NCBI GenBank assembly: GCA_902595715.1 | Contig: CACJRI010000005.1 | Location: forward strand, 18,183-82,182 | Reading direction: 5' to 3' | Length of the DNA: 64,000 nucleotides | From: an uncultured SAR86 cluster bacterium | GTDB taxonomy: Bacteria; Pseudomonadota; Gammaproteobacteria; Magnimaribacterales; AG-339-G14 | Shown here: positions 53,070 through 62,092 of the stretch, one piece after another | Layout of the letters: every line of letters begins with the position of its first letter | How positions within the stretch are numbered: the stretch's first letter is position 1 | The notes under the pieces: model-generated | The model's database searches: none | The model's input: only the letters and a program-made list of their open reading frames with translations | What the model was told of the DNA's origin: nothing | Made by a program: the position numbers and the translations under genes

Positions 53070-55099
53070 TAAGCAACTTCCTTGGCTTTAACTCTGCCTT
53101 TGTTTAAATTATGCGCTTCAATGTAATTATTTTTTTGAATATCCCAGGCTCCAGTCGGACACCTTTCGGCACACAGTCCACAATGAACACACATATCTTC
53201 ATCTTTAATCATGACTCTTCCAGTAGCTAATTTACCCGATACATAAAGATCTTGATCCAAATTCAAAGCCGGCACTCTAAGTTTTTCTCTAACCTTTTCT
53301 TCAGTATCATTTGTAGTGAATGTAATACAGTCTGTCGGGCAAATATCAACACAAGCATCGCACTCTATACAAAGCTTTTCTTGAAAAACTGTCTGCATAT
53401 CACAATTTAGACATCTCTGTGCTTCATCGAGTGCGAGTTTCTCATCAAAGCCTAGCTCAACTTCCATTTTAAGATCATTCAGAGCTTGTTTTAAATCTGC
53501 ATGAGGAACTTCCAAGCGAGCTTCTTGAGAAATACCGTTGTCATAGGACCATTCATGAATTCCCATTTTTTGACTTACTAAATTTGTAAGTGGAGGAGGC
53601 CTATCGAATAAATCAACTTCGCTACAAAAATTATCTATGGAAATTGCAGCTTGATGACCATGTGCTACAGCCCATATGATATTTTCAGGACCCCAGGCAG
53701 CATCACCACCAAAAAAGACTTTTGGATGAGAAGACTGCATTGTAGTTTTATCAACAATAGGGCAATCCCATTCATTAAAATCAATTCCAATATTTTTTTC
53801 TATCCAGGGAAAAGCATTATCTTGACCAATTGCCAAAAGCACGTCATCGCACTCAATAATTATTTCTTCACCCGTAGGTATCAACTTTCTTCTGCCATCG
53901 GTATATTGAGCTTCCATTTTTTCAAACTTCATTCCCTTAAGCTTGCCTTCATCATCCAATAAAAATTCTTTTGGAGAAGTGTTATCTAAAATAGGAATTC
54001 CCTCGTCAATTGCTTCTTCTAACTCCCAATCAGATGCTTTCATATCTGATTTTGGACTTCTAACAGTTACTTTAACGTCATCTGCTCCTAACCTAATTGC
54101 TGTCCTACAACAATCCATAGCTGTATTTCCGCCCCCAATTACAATAACTTTTTTACCTATTGATTTGGTATGCTCAAAAGCAATACTTGTTAACCAGTCG
54201 ATCCCAATATGAATGTTTTCACTAGCTTCTTTTCTACCAGGTATTTCAAGATCTTTACCTTTAGGCGCACCTGTACCAACGAATACAGCATCAAAAGAAT
54301 CTATAACATTTTTTAGGCTATCAATGTAAGAATTAGTTTTTAATTCAGCTCCCATTTTGATTATTCTATAAACTTCTTCATCTAAAACTTCCGCAGGAAG
54401 CCTAAAAGAGGGAATATTGGTTCTCATTAATCCACCAGGTTTATTATCTTTCTCAAAAATAGTAACTTCATAACCTAGAGGTAATAAGTCCCTTGCCACT
54501 GTTAAGGATGCAGGGCCTGCGCCAATTAGACCAATTTTCTTTCCATTTTTAACTTTTGGAATTTCAGGAAGATAAGGATCAATATCATTTTTATAGTCGT
54601 AAGTAACTCTTTTCAATCTACATATAGCTACTGGCTTATCATGAGTTCTTCCTCTTCGACATGCAGGTTCACATGGTCTGTCACAGGTTCTTCCAAGTAT
54701 CCCTGGAAATACATTAGATTCCCAGTTAAGCATGTAGGCATCATCATATTTTTTTTGCGCAATCAGTCGAATATATTCAGGAACATTGGTATGGGCAGGG
54801 CATGCGTATTGGCAATCAACTACTTTATGAAAGTATTGCGGATCAGAAATATCAGTTTTCTGCATATGTTCAGTTCCTCTGAGAACGATGCCTTTATCAT
54901 CTGCATTGACTTTCCTTATTTGAAATTCAGTTTTGAATTCTTCAACGATTTTATCTCTGATAGGTAAGGCTTTATCTAAATCCTTTTCGCCAGTAGTTCT
55001 TCTTAAGTCATAACCCAATTCACTTCTTAAAGACAAAGGTACAGCAAGTTTTACCCACCATACATTGTTTCTTTTAAACAAATATTTTTTATCAGACAT
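53069..55099 (-). CDS. GltD-type FAD/NAD(P) oxidoreductase with ferredoxin domains and a recombinase-like N-terminus
   Basis: The 676-residue protein has an unusual head (1-65: YLFKRNNVWWVKLAVP, LRRTTGEKDLDKALPIRDK) that looks like the N-terminal DNA-binding segment of tyrosine recombinases. From about 90 on it is GltD-like: N-terminal Cys motif (CQYACPAHTNVP, CDRPCEPACRRG), FAD loop GAGPASL, NAD(P) loop GGGNTAMDC, and a C-terminal pair of [4Fe-4S] motifs (CIECDACVDICPTDC, CVHCGLCAERCPTG). It likely shuttles electrons between KorAB and NAD(P). It is the first gene of the three-gene operon. Confidence 0.85.
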   Translation of the reverse strand: MSDKKYLFKRNNVWWVKLAVPLSLRSELGYDLRRTTGEKDLDKALPIRDKIVEEFKTEFQIRKVNADDKGIVLRGTEHMQKTDISDPQYFHKVVDCQYACPAHTNVPEYIRLIAQKKYDDAYMLNWESNVFPGILGRTCDRPCEPACRRGRTHDKPVAICRLKRVTYDYKNDIDPYLPEIPKVKNGKKIGLIGAGPASLTVARDLLPLGYEVTIFEKDNKPGGLMRTNIPSFRLPAEVLDEEVYRIIKMGAELKTNSYIDSLKNVIDSFDAVFVGTGAPKGKDLEIPGRKEASENIHIGIDWLTSIAFEHTKSIGKKVIVIGGGNTAMDCCRTAIRLGADDVKVTVRSPKSDMKASDWELEEAIDEGIPILDNTSPKEFLLDDEGKLKGMKFEKMEAQYTDGRRKLIPTGEEIIIECDDVLLAIGQDNAFPWIEKNIGIDFNEWDCPIVDKTTMQSSHPKVFFGGDAAWGPENIIWAVAHGHQAAISIDNFCSEVDLFDRPPPLTNLVSQKMGIHEWSYDNGISQEARLEVPHADLKQALNDLKMEVELGFDEKLALDEAQRCLNCDMQTVFQEKLCIECDACVDICPTDCITFTTNDTEEKVREKLRVPALNLDQDLYVSGKLATGRVMIKDEDMCVHCGLCAERCPTGAWDIQKNNYIEAHNLNKGRVKAKEVA

Positions 55100-55105
55100 T
55101 TAAAA

Positions 55106-55221
55106 TGTACCTTATCTTCATCTCACGGCTTTGTATACCAAGAATTATAGTATTATTATTTAAAAGGTACAATACATAGTAATAAGTTTATGAAATGTTA
55201 GCTTTTGATCAAATGTACCTT
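55106..55221. promoter_or_regulatory. Three TGTACCTT motifs between the oxidoreductase operon and iscS
   Basis: TGTACCTT occurs at 55106-55113 and 55214-55221 on the plus strand and as AAGGTACA at 55164-55171, that is, three copies in 116 bases of a gap between divergent operons. They could be operators for a shared regulator, since iscR is absent from this isc operon. No match to the known IscR motifs was recognised. Confidence 0.5.
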
Positions 55222-55268
55222 TTTTGATTATTGTTTTCGTGATACTATTCTTGCGAAATTTAGATGAA

Positions 55269-56474
55269 ATGAATACTTATTATTTTGATTATGCTTCTAC
55301 TACTCCAGTTGATTCATTGGTAGTAGATAAAATGAAAGAATGTTTATCTGTCGATGGAGCCTTTGGAAATTCTGGATCAAGATCTCATGTTTTTGGCTGG
55401 AAGGCCGAAGAATTGGTTGAGGAAGCTAGAGTAAATGTTGCTAACTTAATCAACTGTGATTCCAGAGAAATAATTTGGACTTCTGGAGCAACTGAATCAG
55501 ACAACTTAGCAATCAAAGGTGCAGCATATTTTTACTCTGATAAAGGCAAACATATAATCACTTCTAAAATTGAACATAAAGCCGTTTTAGATGTATGTAG
55601 ACAACTTGAGAGCGAATCATATGAAGTTACTTATCTAGAGCCAAACAATGATGGAATAATTACGCCTGAGTCTGTTGAAGCAGCCCTTAGAGAGGATACT
55701 GTTTTAGTTTCTTTGATGCATATCAATAATGAAATAGGCGTTATAAATGATATCGAGGCTATTGGAAAAATTGTAAAACAAAATGGGAGTATCTTTCACG
55801 TAGATGCAGCACAAAGTGCAGGAAAGATTCCAATTGATATAGAAAATTTAGAAGTTGATTTAATGTCATTTTCTGCTCATAAAATTTATGGTCCAAAAGG
55901 AATTGGAGCGTTATATGTAAGAAGGAAGCCTAGAGTGCGTCTGCAACCTTTATTCCATGGAGGGGGCCAAGAAAGAGGTATAAGAGCAGGTACTCTTCCA
56001 ACTCACCAGATTGTTGGAATGGGTGAAGCTTTTAAGCTTGCTAAAGAAAAGATGTCAGAAGATTTTAAAAATCTTTTCAAATACAGAGACATATTGTGGA
56101 ACGGATTAAAAGATATGGAAGAAGTTTATATAAATGGAGCAATAGATAGCGCATTTCCAGGAATCTTTAATATGTCATTTAACTTTGTTGAAGGTGAGTC
56201 TTTAATAATGGCATTGAAAAATATTGCAGTTTCATCCGGATCTGCTTGTACCTCTGCCAGTCTTGAACCGTCCTATGTATTAAGGGCCTTAGGCAGAAAA
56301 GACGAACTAGCTCACAGCTCAATAAGATTCTCTTTTGGAAGGTTTACCAAGGAACAAGAGGTCAAAGAGACTGTAGAGCTTGTAAAAGACTCTGTTAACA
56401 AACTTAGAGAAATCTCTCCGCTATGGGAAATGTATCAAGATGGCGTAGATTTAGATAAAATAGAGTGGGCATAA
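55269..56474 (+). CDS. iscS: Cysteine desulfurase IscS
   Basis: The 401-residue PLP enzyme provides sulfur for Fe-S clusters and tRNA thiolation. The start [12 protein letters not shown], the PLP lysine in [14 protein letters not shown] and the catalytic loop Cys in [21 protein letters not shown] match IscS. The ATG at 55269 gives the standard N-terminus; the frame is open to 55224 but adds a hydrophobic leader. No iscR precedes it. Confidence 0.95.
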   Translation: MNTYYFDYASTTPVDSLVVDKMKECLSVDGAFGNSGSRSHVFGWKAEELVEEARVNVANLINCDSREIIWTSGATESDNLAIKGAAYFYSDKGKHIITSKIEHKAVLDVCRQLESESYEVTYLEPNNDGIITPESVEAALREDTVLVSLMHINNEIGVINDIEAIGKIVKQNGSIFHVDAAQSAGKIPIDIENLEVDLMSFSAHKIYGPKGIGALYVRRKPRVRLQPLFHGGGQERGIRAGTLPTHQIVGMGEAFKLAKEKMSEDFKNLFKYRDILWNGLKDMEEVYINGAIDSAFPGIFNMSFNFVEGESLIMALKNIAVSSGSACTSASLEPSYVLRALGRKDELAHSSIRFSFGRFTKEQEVKETVELVKDSVNKLREISPLWEMYQDGVDLDKIEWA

Positions 56475-56501
56475 ATTGAACATTTTAACTGCGAGGAACT
56501 A

Positions 56502-56924
56502 ATGGCTTATTCACAGAAAGTAGTAGATAAATTTGAACAAACACTAAAAAATCCTGAGGGAGCAAGCGTAGGGAGATGGAAGCCTGGAGACAAAGACTTT
56601 CACAGAGTTGGTACAGGCATAGTTGGCGCTCCTGCTTGTGGAGACGTCATGAAGCTTCAAATTAAATGTGAAAATATCGATGGCACAAATAAAATTGTAG
56701 ATGCTAAGTTTAAGACTTATGGTTGTGGATCAGCGATTGCCTCTAGCGGAGAGCTCATTGATATGCTTAAAGGAAAAACTCTAGAAGAGGCTCAAAGCAT
56801 CTCAAATCAAGAAATCGTTGATATTCTTGAATTACCAGCAATAAAAATTCACTGTAGCGTACTTGCTGAAGAAGCTATCCATAGGGCAATAGATGACTTC
56901 AAAAGCAGAAGAAATAATGACTAA
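56502..56924 (+). CDS. iscU: Iron-sulfur scaffold IscU
   Basis: The 140-residue scaffold has the three cluster cysteines in APAC46GD, YGC-GSAIASS and KIHCSVLAEEA. About nine extra residues lie between the N-terminus and the first Cys compared with E. coli. The HscA-recognition motif LPPVK is changed to LPAIK, in line with the absence of hscA and hscB. A GAGGAA precedes the ATG. It shares one base with the next gene (TAATG). Confidence 0.95.
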   Translation: MAYSQKVVDKFEQTLKNPEGASVGRWKPGDKDFHRVGTGIVGAPACGDVMKLQIKCENIDGTNKIVDAKFKTYGCGSAIASSGELIDMLKGKTLEEAQSISNQEIVDILELPAIKIHCSVLAEEAIHRAIDDFKSRRNND

Positions 56925-57652
56925 TGCCAAAAATAAAAGTATTGCCTCATGCTGAAATATGTCCTCATGGCGCAGAATTTGAAGCAGAATCTGGAATTTC
57001 TGTTTGTGAAAATCTACTCAACCAAAAAATAGATCTAGAACATGCTTGCGAACTCTCATGTGCTTGCACTACGTGTCATGTTATCTTCACAGAAGGTTTC
57101 AACTCCTTAAATGACTCTTCAGATGATGAGGAAGATCTATTGGATAAAGCTTGGGGTTTGGAGCCAAGATCAAGATTAAGTTGTCAGACATTAGTGGAAG
57201 ATACAGATTTAGAAATACAAATTCCAAAATATACAATAAATATGGTTTCAGAAAATCACCCAAAACCTGCTAAGAATTCAATAAAAGTTATTTCTTCAAA
57301 AGATTTTGATATTACAAATAGCGCAGCTAGTCATTTAACTGAGATGATTAAAGCAAATAATTCTTTTGGCGTTCGCATATCTTTAAAAGACTCAGGCTGT
57401 TCAGGCTTTGCTTATCAACTTGACTTAATTGATGATAAAGATGAAAACGATTTCGCCGGCCTAGTAAATGGAGTAAATTTATTTATTCACGATAAGAGTT
57501 TTGTCTTTCTTAAAGGAACTAAACTTGATTTTATTAAGAAAAACTTAAACCAAGAACTGGTTTTTTTGAATCCAAACGTCTCAGCTGAATGCGGTTGCGG
57601 TGAAAGTTTTAATTTCGATAACGAGCTTGTAAAAGATCTGTCTAAAAATTAA
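56924..57652 (+). CDS. Fused [2Fe-2S] ferredoxin and A-type Fe-S carrier (Fdx-IscA)
   Basis: Residues 1-111 are a complete ISC ferredoxin with ligands C42, C48, C51 and C87 and the C-terminal QIPKYTINMVSENH. A linker of about 10 residues leads to an IscA domain (about 120-235) with its three ligands C159, C223 and C225 in SGCSGFAY and ECGCGESF. In E. coli these are separate genes, iscA and fdx, with hscBA between them. The frame is uninterrupted and both domains keep all ligands. The product could deliver electrons and carry clusters in one chain. It precedes iscX. Confidence 0.93.
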   Translation: MPKIKVLPHAEICPHGAEFEAESGISVCENLLNQKIDLEHACELSCACTTCHVIFTEGFNSLNDSSDDEEDLLDKAWGLEPRSRLSCQTLVEDTDLEIQIPKYTINMVSENHPKPAKNSIKVISSKDFDITNSAASHLTEMIKANNSFGVRISLKDSGCSGFAYQLDLIDDKDENDFAGLVNGVNLFIHDKSFVFLKGTKLDFIKKNLNQELVFLNPNVSAECGCGESFNFDNELVKDLSKN

Positions 57653-57657
57653 TTACA

Positions 57658-57852
57658 ATGGATTGGTCAGATACTTATGACATCGTAGATAGTCTTTGTG
57701 AAAAATATCCAAATGAAGAGCCTGAAAAGTTGCTTTTTTTAGATCTTATGAATATGGTTACGTCTCTTGATGGGTTTGTAGGTAAGAAAGAGAATTGTAA
57801 CGAAAGAATTTTAGAAGCTATTCAGGCTATCTGGATAGAGGAGAAGGATTAA
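57658..57852 (+). CDS. iscX: IscX, acidic ISC accessory protein
   Basis: The 64-residue protein has the start MDWSDTYDIVDSL and the end NERILEAIQAIWIEEKD typical of IscX, which binds IscS and iron and modulates its activity. It follows the Fdx-IscA gene by five bases, as iscX follows fdx in E. coli. The stop shares one base with ndk. Confidence 0.93.
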   Translation: MDWSDTYDIVDSLCEKYPNEEPEKLLFLDLMNMVTSLDGFVGKKENCNERILEAIQAIWIEEKD

Positions 57853-58259
57853 TGTCAGAAAAAACCTTATGCATAATTAAACCAGATGCGGTAGAAAATA
57901 ATTTTGTGGATCAAATTAATGAAATGATTGAATCAAAAGGATTGTCTATTTTAAAAAGTAAAAAAACTAATATTTCTTCTGAAATTGCAAAGCAATTTTA
58001 TGCAGAGCACTCGGAAAAACCCTTCTTCAATGAACTTGTAGACTTTATTACTTCAGGACCTGCAGTTGTTCAAATTCTTGAAGGTGATTCATGCATTACA
58101 AGTTATAGAAGTTTAATGGGTGCTACCAATCCCAAAGAAGCTGAAGAGGGAACTATTAGAAAGAAATTTGCTGAGTCAATTTCTAAAAATGCGGTACATG
58201 GTTCAGACTCACCACAATCTGCTGACAGAGAAATTGAAATAATGTCTGCTTTGTTTTAG
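57852..58259 (+). CDS. ndk: Nucleoside diphosphate kinase
   Basis: The 135-residue enzyme equalises nucleoside triphosphate pools. The start LCIIKPDAVE, the LMGATNPKEAEEGTIRKKFA segment and the phospho-histidine motif NAVHGSDS are intact. Slightly shorter than E. coli (143). The isc-ndk-rodZ order is common in Gammaproteobacteria. Confidence 0.97.
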   Translation: MSEKTLCIIKPDAVENNFVDQINEMIESKGLSILKSKKTNISSEIAKQFYAEHSEKPFFNELVDFITSGPAVVQILEGDSCITSYRSLMGATNPKEAEEGTIRKKFAESISKNAVHGSDSPQSADREIEIMSALF

Positions 58260-58268
58260 TTTAAAGAT

Positions 58269-59114
58269 ATGGAAAGCTGGAACGAACAGCTAAAGACTAA
58301 AATTCTAGAATCTGAATTTTCAATAAAAGAAATATCAGATAAAACAAAAATTCCCACAAAATTCATTGAAGCTATCGAGAAAGCTGATTTTAAAAAACTT
58401 CCGGCTGAAATTTTTGCAAAATCTCAAATAGAGCGACTTTTAAAATTTTTTGGAATTGACTCAAGTGAAGCGCTTAGAGATTATGAAGAATTTATTTCTC
58501 CGCCAGAGATATCATCTGAAAGTGAAAATTTAGAGGGTAAAAAGTCTTTTTATCAAAACCTATTCGATAATTTAAACTTACTTAAAATTAATAAATCATA
58601 TCTTAAGTATGGAACTTTCTTTTTGGCATCTGTCATTTTATTGCTTTTAATGTTTGCTATTACGGATGATGAAGAAATAGATCTATTAGAAAATAGAGAA
58701 AATGATAACAAATTAGAATCTTTAGAAATTGAAAATCAAGATTTCTTAATAGGTTCTTCTGAGGAAGAATTATTAGATGATAATTCATTACAAAATGAGT
58801 TAATTGCAAATGACGAAATTAAAGATGATTTAAGTCCGAAAGATTTAATAAGAAAGATTGAAATTGTTATTGAAGGAGAAAGTTGGGTAGTCGTTTTTGA
58901 TAAAAATGAAAGGCTTCTATACGAATTGATGCAAACTGGAAGTTACGAGCTTTCAGGAATATCTCCTCTAAGATTTAAAATAGGCTATGCTCCTGCAACC
59001 AATTTATATATCGACGATCAAAAGATTAGTTTTTCTAGAGCAATTAAAGGAGCGAGCAATTATGCTCATTTTTGGGTAAACGAGGCAAATAAAGTTGAAT
59101 CAATTAGAGACTAA
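58269..59114 (+). CDS. rodZ: Cell-shape protein RodZ
   Basis: The 281-residue protein has a cytoplasmic helix-turn-helix domain (residues 5-75; [21 protein letters not shown]), one membrane helix (about 114-131), an acidic linker and a periplasmic DUF4115-type beta domain (about 195-275; [20 protein letters not shown]). RodZ links MreB to the wall machinery. Its end overlaps ispG by 20 bases. The length is below the 337 residues of E. coli because the linker is short. Confidence 0.9.
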   Translation: MESWNEQLKTKILESEFSIKEISDKTKIPTKFIEAIEKADFKKLPAEIFAKSQIERLLKFFGIDSSEALRDYEEFISPPEISSESENLEGKKSFYQNLFDNLNLLKINKSYLKYGTFFLASVILLLLMFAITDDEEIDLLENRENDNKLESLEIENQDFLIGSSEEELLDDNSLQNELIANDEIKDDLSPKDLIRKIEIVIEGESWVVVFDKNERLLYELMQTGSYELSGISPLRFKIGYAPATNLYIDDQKISFSRAIKGASNYAHFWVNEANKVESIRD

Positions 59115-60207
59115 GCGAAGGAAAAGTAGACTGATTCACGTTGGAAATGTTCCTGTTGGGGGAGATTCAGACATATCCGTTCAAAGCATGACCAATACTT
59201 TGACAACTGACATAAAAAAAACTGTAGAACAAATCAAACAATTAGAAAAAGTTGGAGCAGACTTAATAAGAGTCTCTGTTCCAGACAAAGATTCTGCAAA
59301 AGCCTTTAAAAAAATTAAAGATCAAGCAAAAGTTCCATTAATTGCCGATATTCACTTTGACTACAAGATTGCTATTGAGGCGGCAGAACAGGGAGCTGAT
59401 TGCTTGAGAATAAATCCTGGGAATATCGGAAACGAAAAAAAAGTAAAAGAAGTCATTGCTTGCGCATCACATCATGATATTCCGATAAGGATTGGAGTAA
59501 ATGCCGGCTCTCTTGAAAAAAAACTGCAAAAAAAATATGGAGAACCAAATTCTGATGCATTGGTAGAATCGGCTATGAATCATGTAAATATCTTAAAAAA
59601 ACAAAATTTTGAAAATTTCAAACTAAGTATCAAAGCCTCTGATATTTTTATGATGACTGAAAGTTACAGAAAAATTAGCTCCTTGATTGATCAACCTTTA
59701 CATTTGGGTCTAACGGAAGCCGGCGGACAGAGAAGCGGCACAATAAAGTCATCCATAGCAATTGGGCAATTACTTTCAGAGGGCATAGGCGATACTATTA
59801 GAGTATCTTTAGCCACAGATCCATGTGAAGAAATTAAAGTAGGTTTTGATATTTTAAGGTCGCTTAAATTAAGAAAGAAGGGGATAAATTTCATCGCTTG
59901 TCCAAGTTGTGCAAGACAAAATTTTGATGTTATCAAAACAATGAATGCACTTGAATCAAGACTTGAGGATATAAACGAAAATATAGATGTTGCTGTTATT
60001 GGTTGTTATGTAAATGGACCAGGAGAATCTAAGGCTGCAGATGTAGGTTTAACAGGAGCATCACCCAAGAATCTAGTGTATATAGATGGAAAAGCAGATC
60101 ATAAACTCTCAAACAAAGATCTTGTTGATTCTCTTGAAAAATTAATTAGGAAAAAAGCAAAAAAAATTAAACAATCCAAAAGTAAGCTTTCTATTAAAGA
60201 GGTCTAA
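59095..60207 (+). CDS. ispG: 4-hydroxy-3-methylbut-2-enyl diphosphate synthase IspG
   Basis: The 370-residue [4Fe-4S] enzyme acts late in the non-mevalonate isoprenoid path. [17 protein letters not shown], the TIM-barrel [12 protein letters not shown] and the cluster motifs [11 protein letters not shown] and [11 protein letters not shown] are typical. The TTG at 59095 inside rodZ is the only start that leaves the N-terminus complete. Confidence 0.95.
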   Translation: MNQLETKRRKSRLIHVGNVPVGGDSDISVQSMTNTLTTDIKKTVEQIKQLEKVGADLIRVSVPDKDSAKAFKKIKDQAKVPLIADIHFDYKIAIEAAEQGADCLRINPGNIGNEKKVKEVIACASHHDIPIRIGVNAGSLEKKLQKKYGEPNSDALVESAMNHVNILKKQNFENFKLSIKASDIFMMTESYRKISSLIDQPLHLGLTEAGGQRSGTIKSSIAIGQLLSEGIGDTIRVSLATDPCEEIKVGFDILRSLKLRKKGINFIACPSCARQNFDVIKTMNALESRLEDINENIDVAVIGCYVNGPGESKAADVGLTGASPKNLVYIDGKADHKLSNKDLVDSLEKLIRKKAKKIKQSKSKLSIKEV

Positions 60208-60212
60208 CCAAT

Positions 60213-61463
60213 ATGAAAAAGATTTCAAAGTTGCGAGGAATGCAAGATACAGACCCTATTGAAACAAAAAAAATTAACTTTATAGAAAACACGTTCAATG
60301 AAGTTTCTAAAAGTTATGGCTATCAAGAGGTTAGATTTCCAATTATAGAAAGCACGGATTTATTCAAAAGATCTGTTGGAGACCTATCGGACATAGTGAA
60401 TAAAGAAATGTTTTCTTTTGAAAGCAAAAGCGGGAAATCGATGACGCTTAGACCAGAAGGAACAGCTGGATGTATGCGCATGGCTATAGAAACCGGATTA
60501 CTAGATGCTGGCCAACAAAGATTGTCTTATAAAGGCCCAATGTTCCGATACGAACGCCCTCAAAAAGGCCGATCTAGACAATTTCAACAACTAAGTTTGG
60601 AGGCATACGGGTTTAATGATTATGCTATTGATTTAGAAATGCTTGAAATTTCAAATTTTCTTTTTGAGGAACTCTCATTAAAAAAAGAAATGACCTTAGA
60701 AATTAATTCTATTGGCTCTCAAAAAGATCAACAAGAATACTCTCGAAAATTAAAAGATTATTTTTCAAAATATAAAAAAGATTTAGATGAGGATAGTTTA
60801 AAAAGATTAGAAAAAAATCCTTTGAGAATTTTAGATTCAAAAAATCAAGATTTAGAAAATCTTATTAGAGAAGCTCCTATGATAGATCAATCAATTTCAA
60901 AGGAATCTCAAGAAAAATTTTCTGCAATAAAAAACTATCTACAAGGTCTGGGAATTAAATACAAAGAAAATCCACTTTTGGTAAGAGGATTGGATTATTA
61001 CAACGATCTGGTCTTTGAATGGAAATCAGATTCAATTGGTTCTCAAGATACTATTTGCGGGGGAGGAAGATATGATTCTTTATCTAAAATTATTGGCGGA
61101 AGAGAAACCAGTGCTATTGGCTTATCAATAGGCCTTGAAAGACTTTGTTTGTTAATTGAAGATTCAATGGCAGAAGATACAAAATCGTTATTGATAGTAT
61201 CTCTTGAAGAATCTTTTTTCTTAGACGGAATGAAACTAGCTTCGTCATTAAGAAAGAAATTAAAAAACTTTTCAATCCAATTTTCTGGAAAAGAAAAAAA
61301 TTTAAAAACTCTCCTAAAAAAAGCAAACAAAAAAAATACTGATTTCATGGTTATAATTGGCCTAGAAGAGATTAAAAATAATTCGTATACCTTAAAAAAA
61401 CTCTCAATGAATCAAGAAATGAAAATAGATAATTTTGATTCTTTATTAAAAAATCTAAAATAA
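60213..61463 (+). CDS. hisS: Histidyl-tRNA synthetase
   Basis: The 416-residue class II synthetase has LRGMQDTDP at the start, motif 2 (GPMFRYERPQKGRSRQFQQ), the histidine motif LVRGLDYYNDLVFEW and motif 3 (GLSIGLERLCLL). The C-terminal anticodon domain is somewhat reduced but recognisable. It lies five bases after ispG and before yfgM in the conserved order. Confidence 0.97.
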   Translation: MKKISKLRGMQDTDPIETKKINFIENTFNEVSKSYGYQEVRFPIIESTDLFKRSVGDLSDIVNKEMFSFESKSGKSMTLRPEGTAGCMRMAIETGLLDAGQQRLSYKGPMFRYERPQKGRSRQFQQLSLEAYGFNDYAIDLEMLEISNFLFEELSLKKEMTLEINSIGSQKDQQEYSRKLKDYFSKYKKDLDEDSLKRLEKNPLRILDSKNQDLENLIREAPMIDQSISKESQEKFSAIKNYLQGLGIKYKENPLLVRGLDYYNDLVFEWKSDSIGSQDTICGGGRYDSLSKIIGGRETSAIGLSIGLERLCLLIEDSMAEDTKSLLIVSLEESFFLDGMKLASSLRKKLKNFSIQFSGKEKNLKTLLKKANKKNTDFMVIIGLEEIKNNSYTLKKLSMNQEMKIDNFDSLLKNLK

Positions 61464-61468
61464 AGTAA

Positions 61469-62092
61469 ATGAATTTTCTAAATAAAATCTATGCTTGGAT
61501 TCTTAAAAATTATATTAAGTTGATTTCATTTCTTCTAGTAATAAGTTTAGCCTATGGCGCTTATCTTTATTTCTATTTTATGGCCCAACAAAAAGATCAA
61601 GAGGCGGGAGATTTATTTCTAAATTTTTACAATTCTTATTCACCATCTGACTTTAATGATCAAGAATATAATATTGTTTTCGATGAAATTTCTCTAATAG
61701 ATAATGCTTCAATTTATTTGGTAATGCTCAAATCTATTTATGCGGTAGAGTTAGCAGAAAGTAATGATCTGCAAAAAGCTTTAACCGAACTTTCAAATGC
61801 TAGAGAAATCTTAAGTTCTAAGGGAAATGCATTTAATTTTTTAAAAGAAATAATTGATTTAAGAATGGCTAATATTTTTATTGCTTTAGAAGATTTAGAC
61901 AGGGCTAATAATATTCTCAAAAATACTTTTACAACCTATCAAACAAATAAACTCATTCTTCAAGGAGACATTTCAGCGATAGAAAAAAAATTTGATGAAG
62001 CTAAACAGAAATATATTGATGCCTTGGAAGGTTCTGAAAATGAAACTCAAAAAAATCTTATTAATTTAAAAATTTCTACTTTGACAGATTGA
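61469..62092 (+). CDS. yfgM: YfgM-type periplasmic TPR protein
   Basis: The 207-residue protein has one N-terminal membrane helix (about 16-36) and a periplasmic TPR-like helical domain (ALTELSNAREIL, ANIFIALEDLDRANNIL, QGDISAIEKKFDEAKQKYIDAL). YfgM associates with the PpiD/SecY site in E. coli. Sequence is weakly conserved; the place between hisS and bamB decides the call. Its stop overlaps the bamB ATG (TGATG). Confidence 0.87.
   Translation: MNFLNKIYAWILKNYIKLISFLLVISLAYGAYLYFYFMAQQKDQEAGDLFLNFYNSYSPSDFNDQEYNIVFDEISLIDNASIYLVMLKSIYAVELAESNDLQKALTELSNAREILSSKGNAFNFLKEIIDLRMANIFIALEDLDRANNILKNTFTTYQTNKLILQGDISAIEKKFDEAKQKYIDALEGSENETQKNLINLKISTLTD

Noticed and set aside
53651..54967. Plus-strand open frames opposite the GltD-type gene
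   Set aside because: They are antisense to a strongly supported gene and have no family features or ribosome sites.
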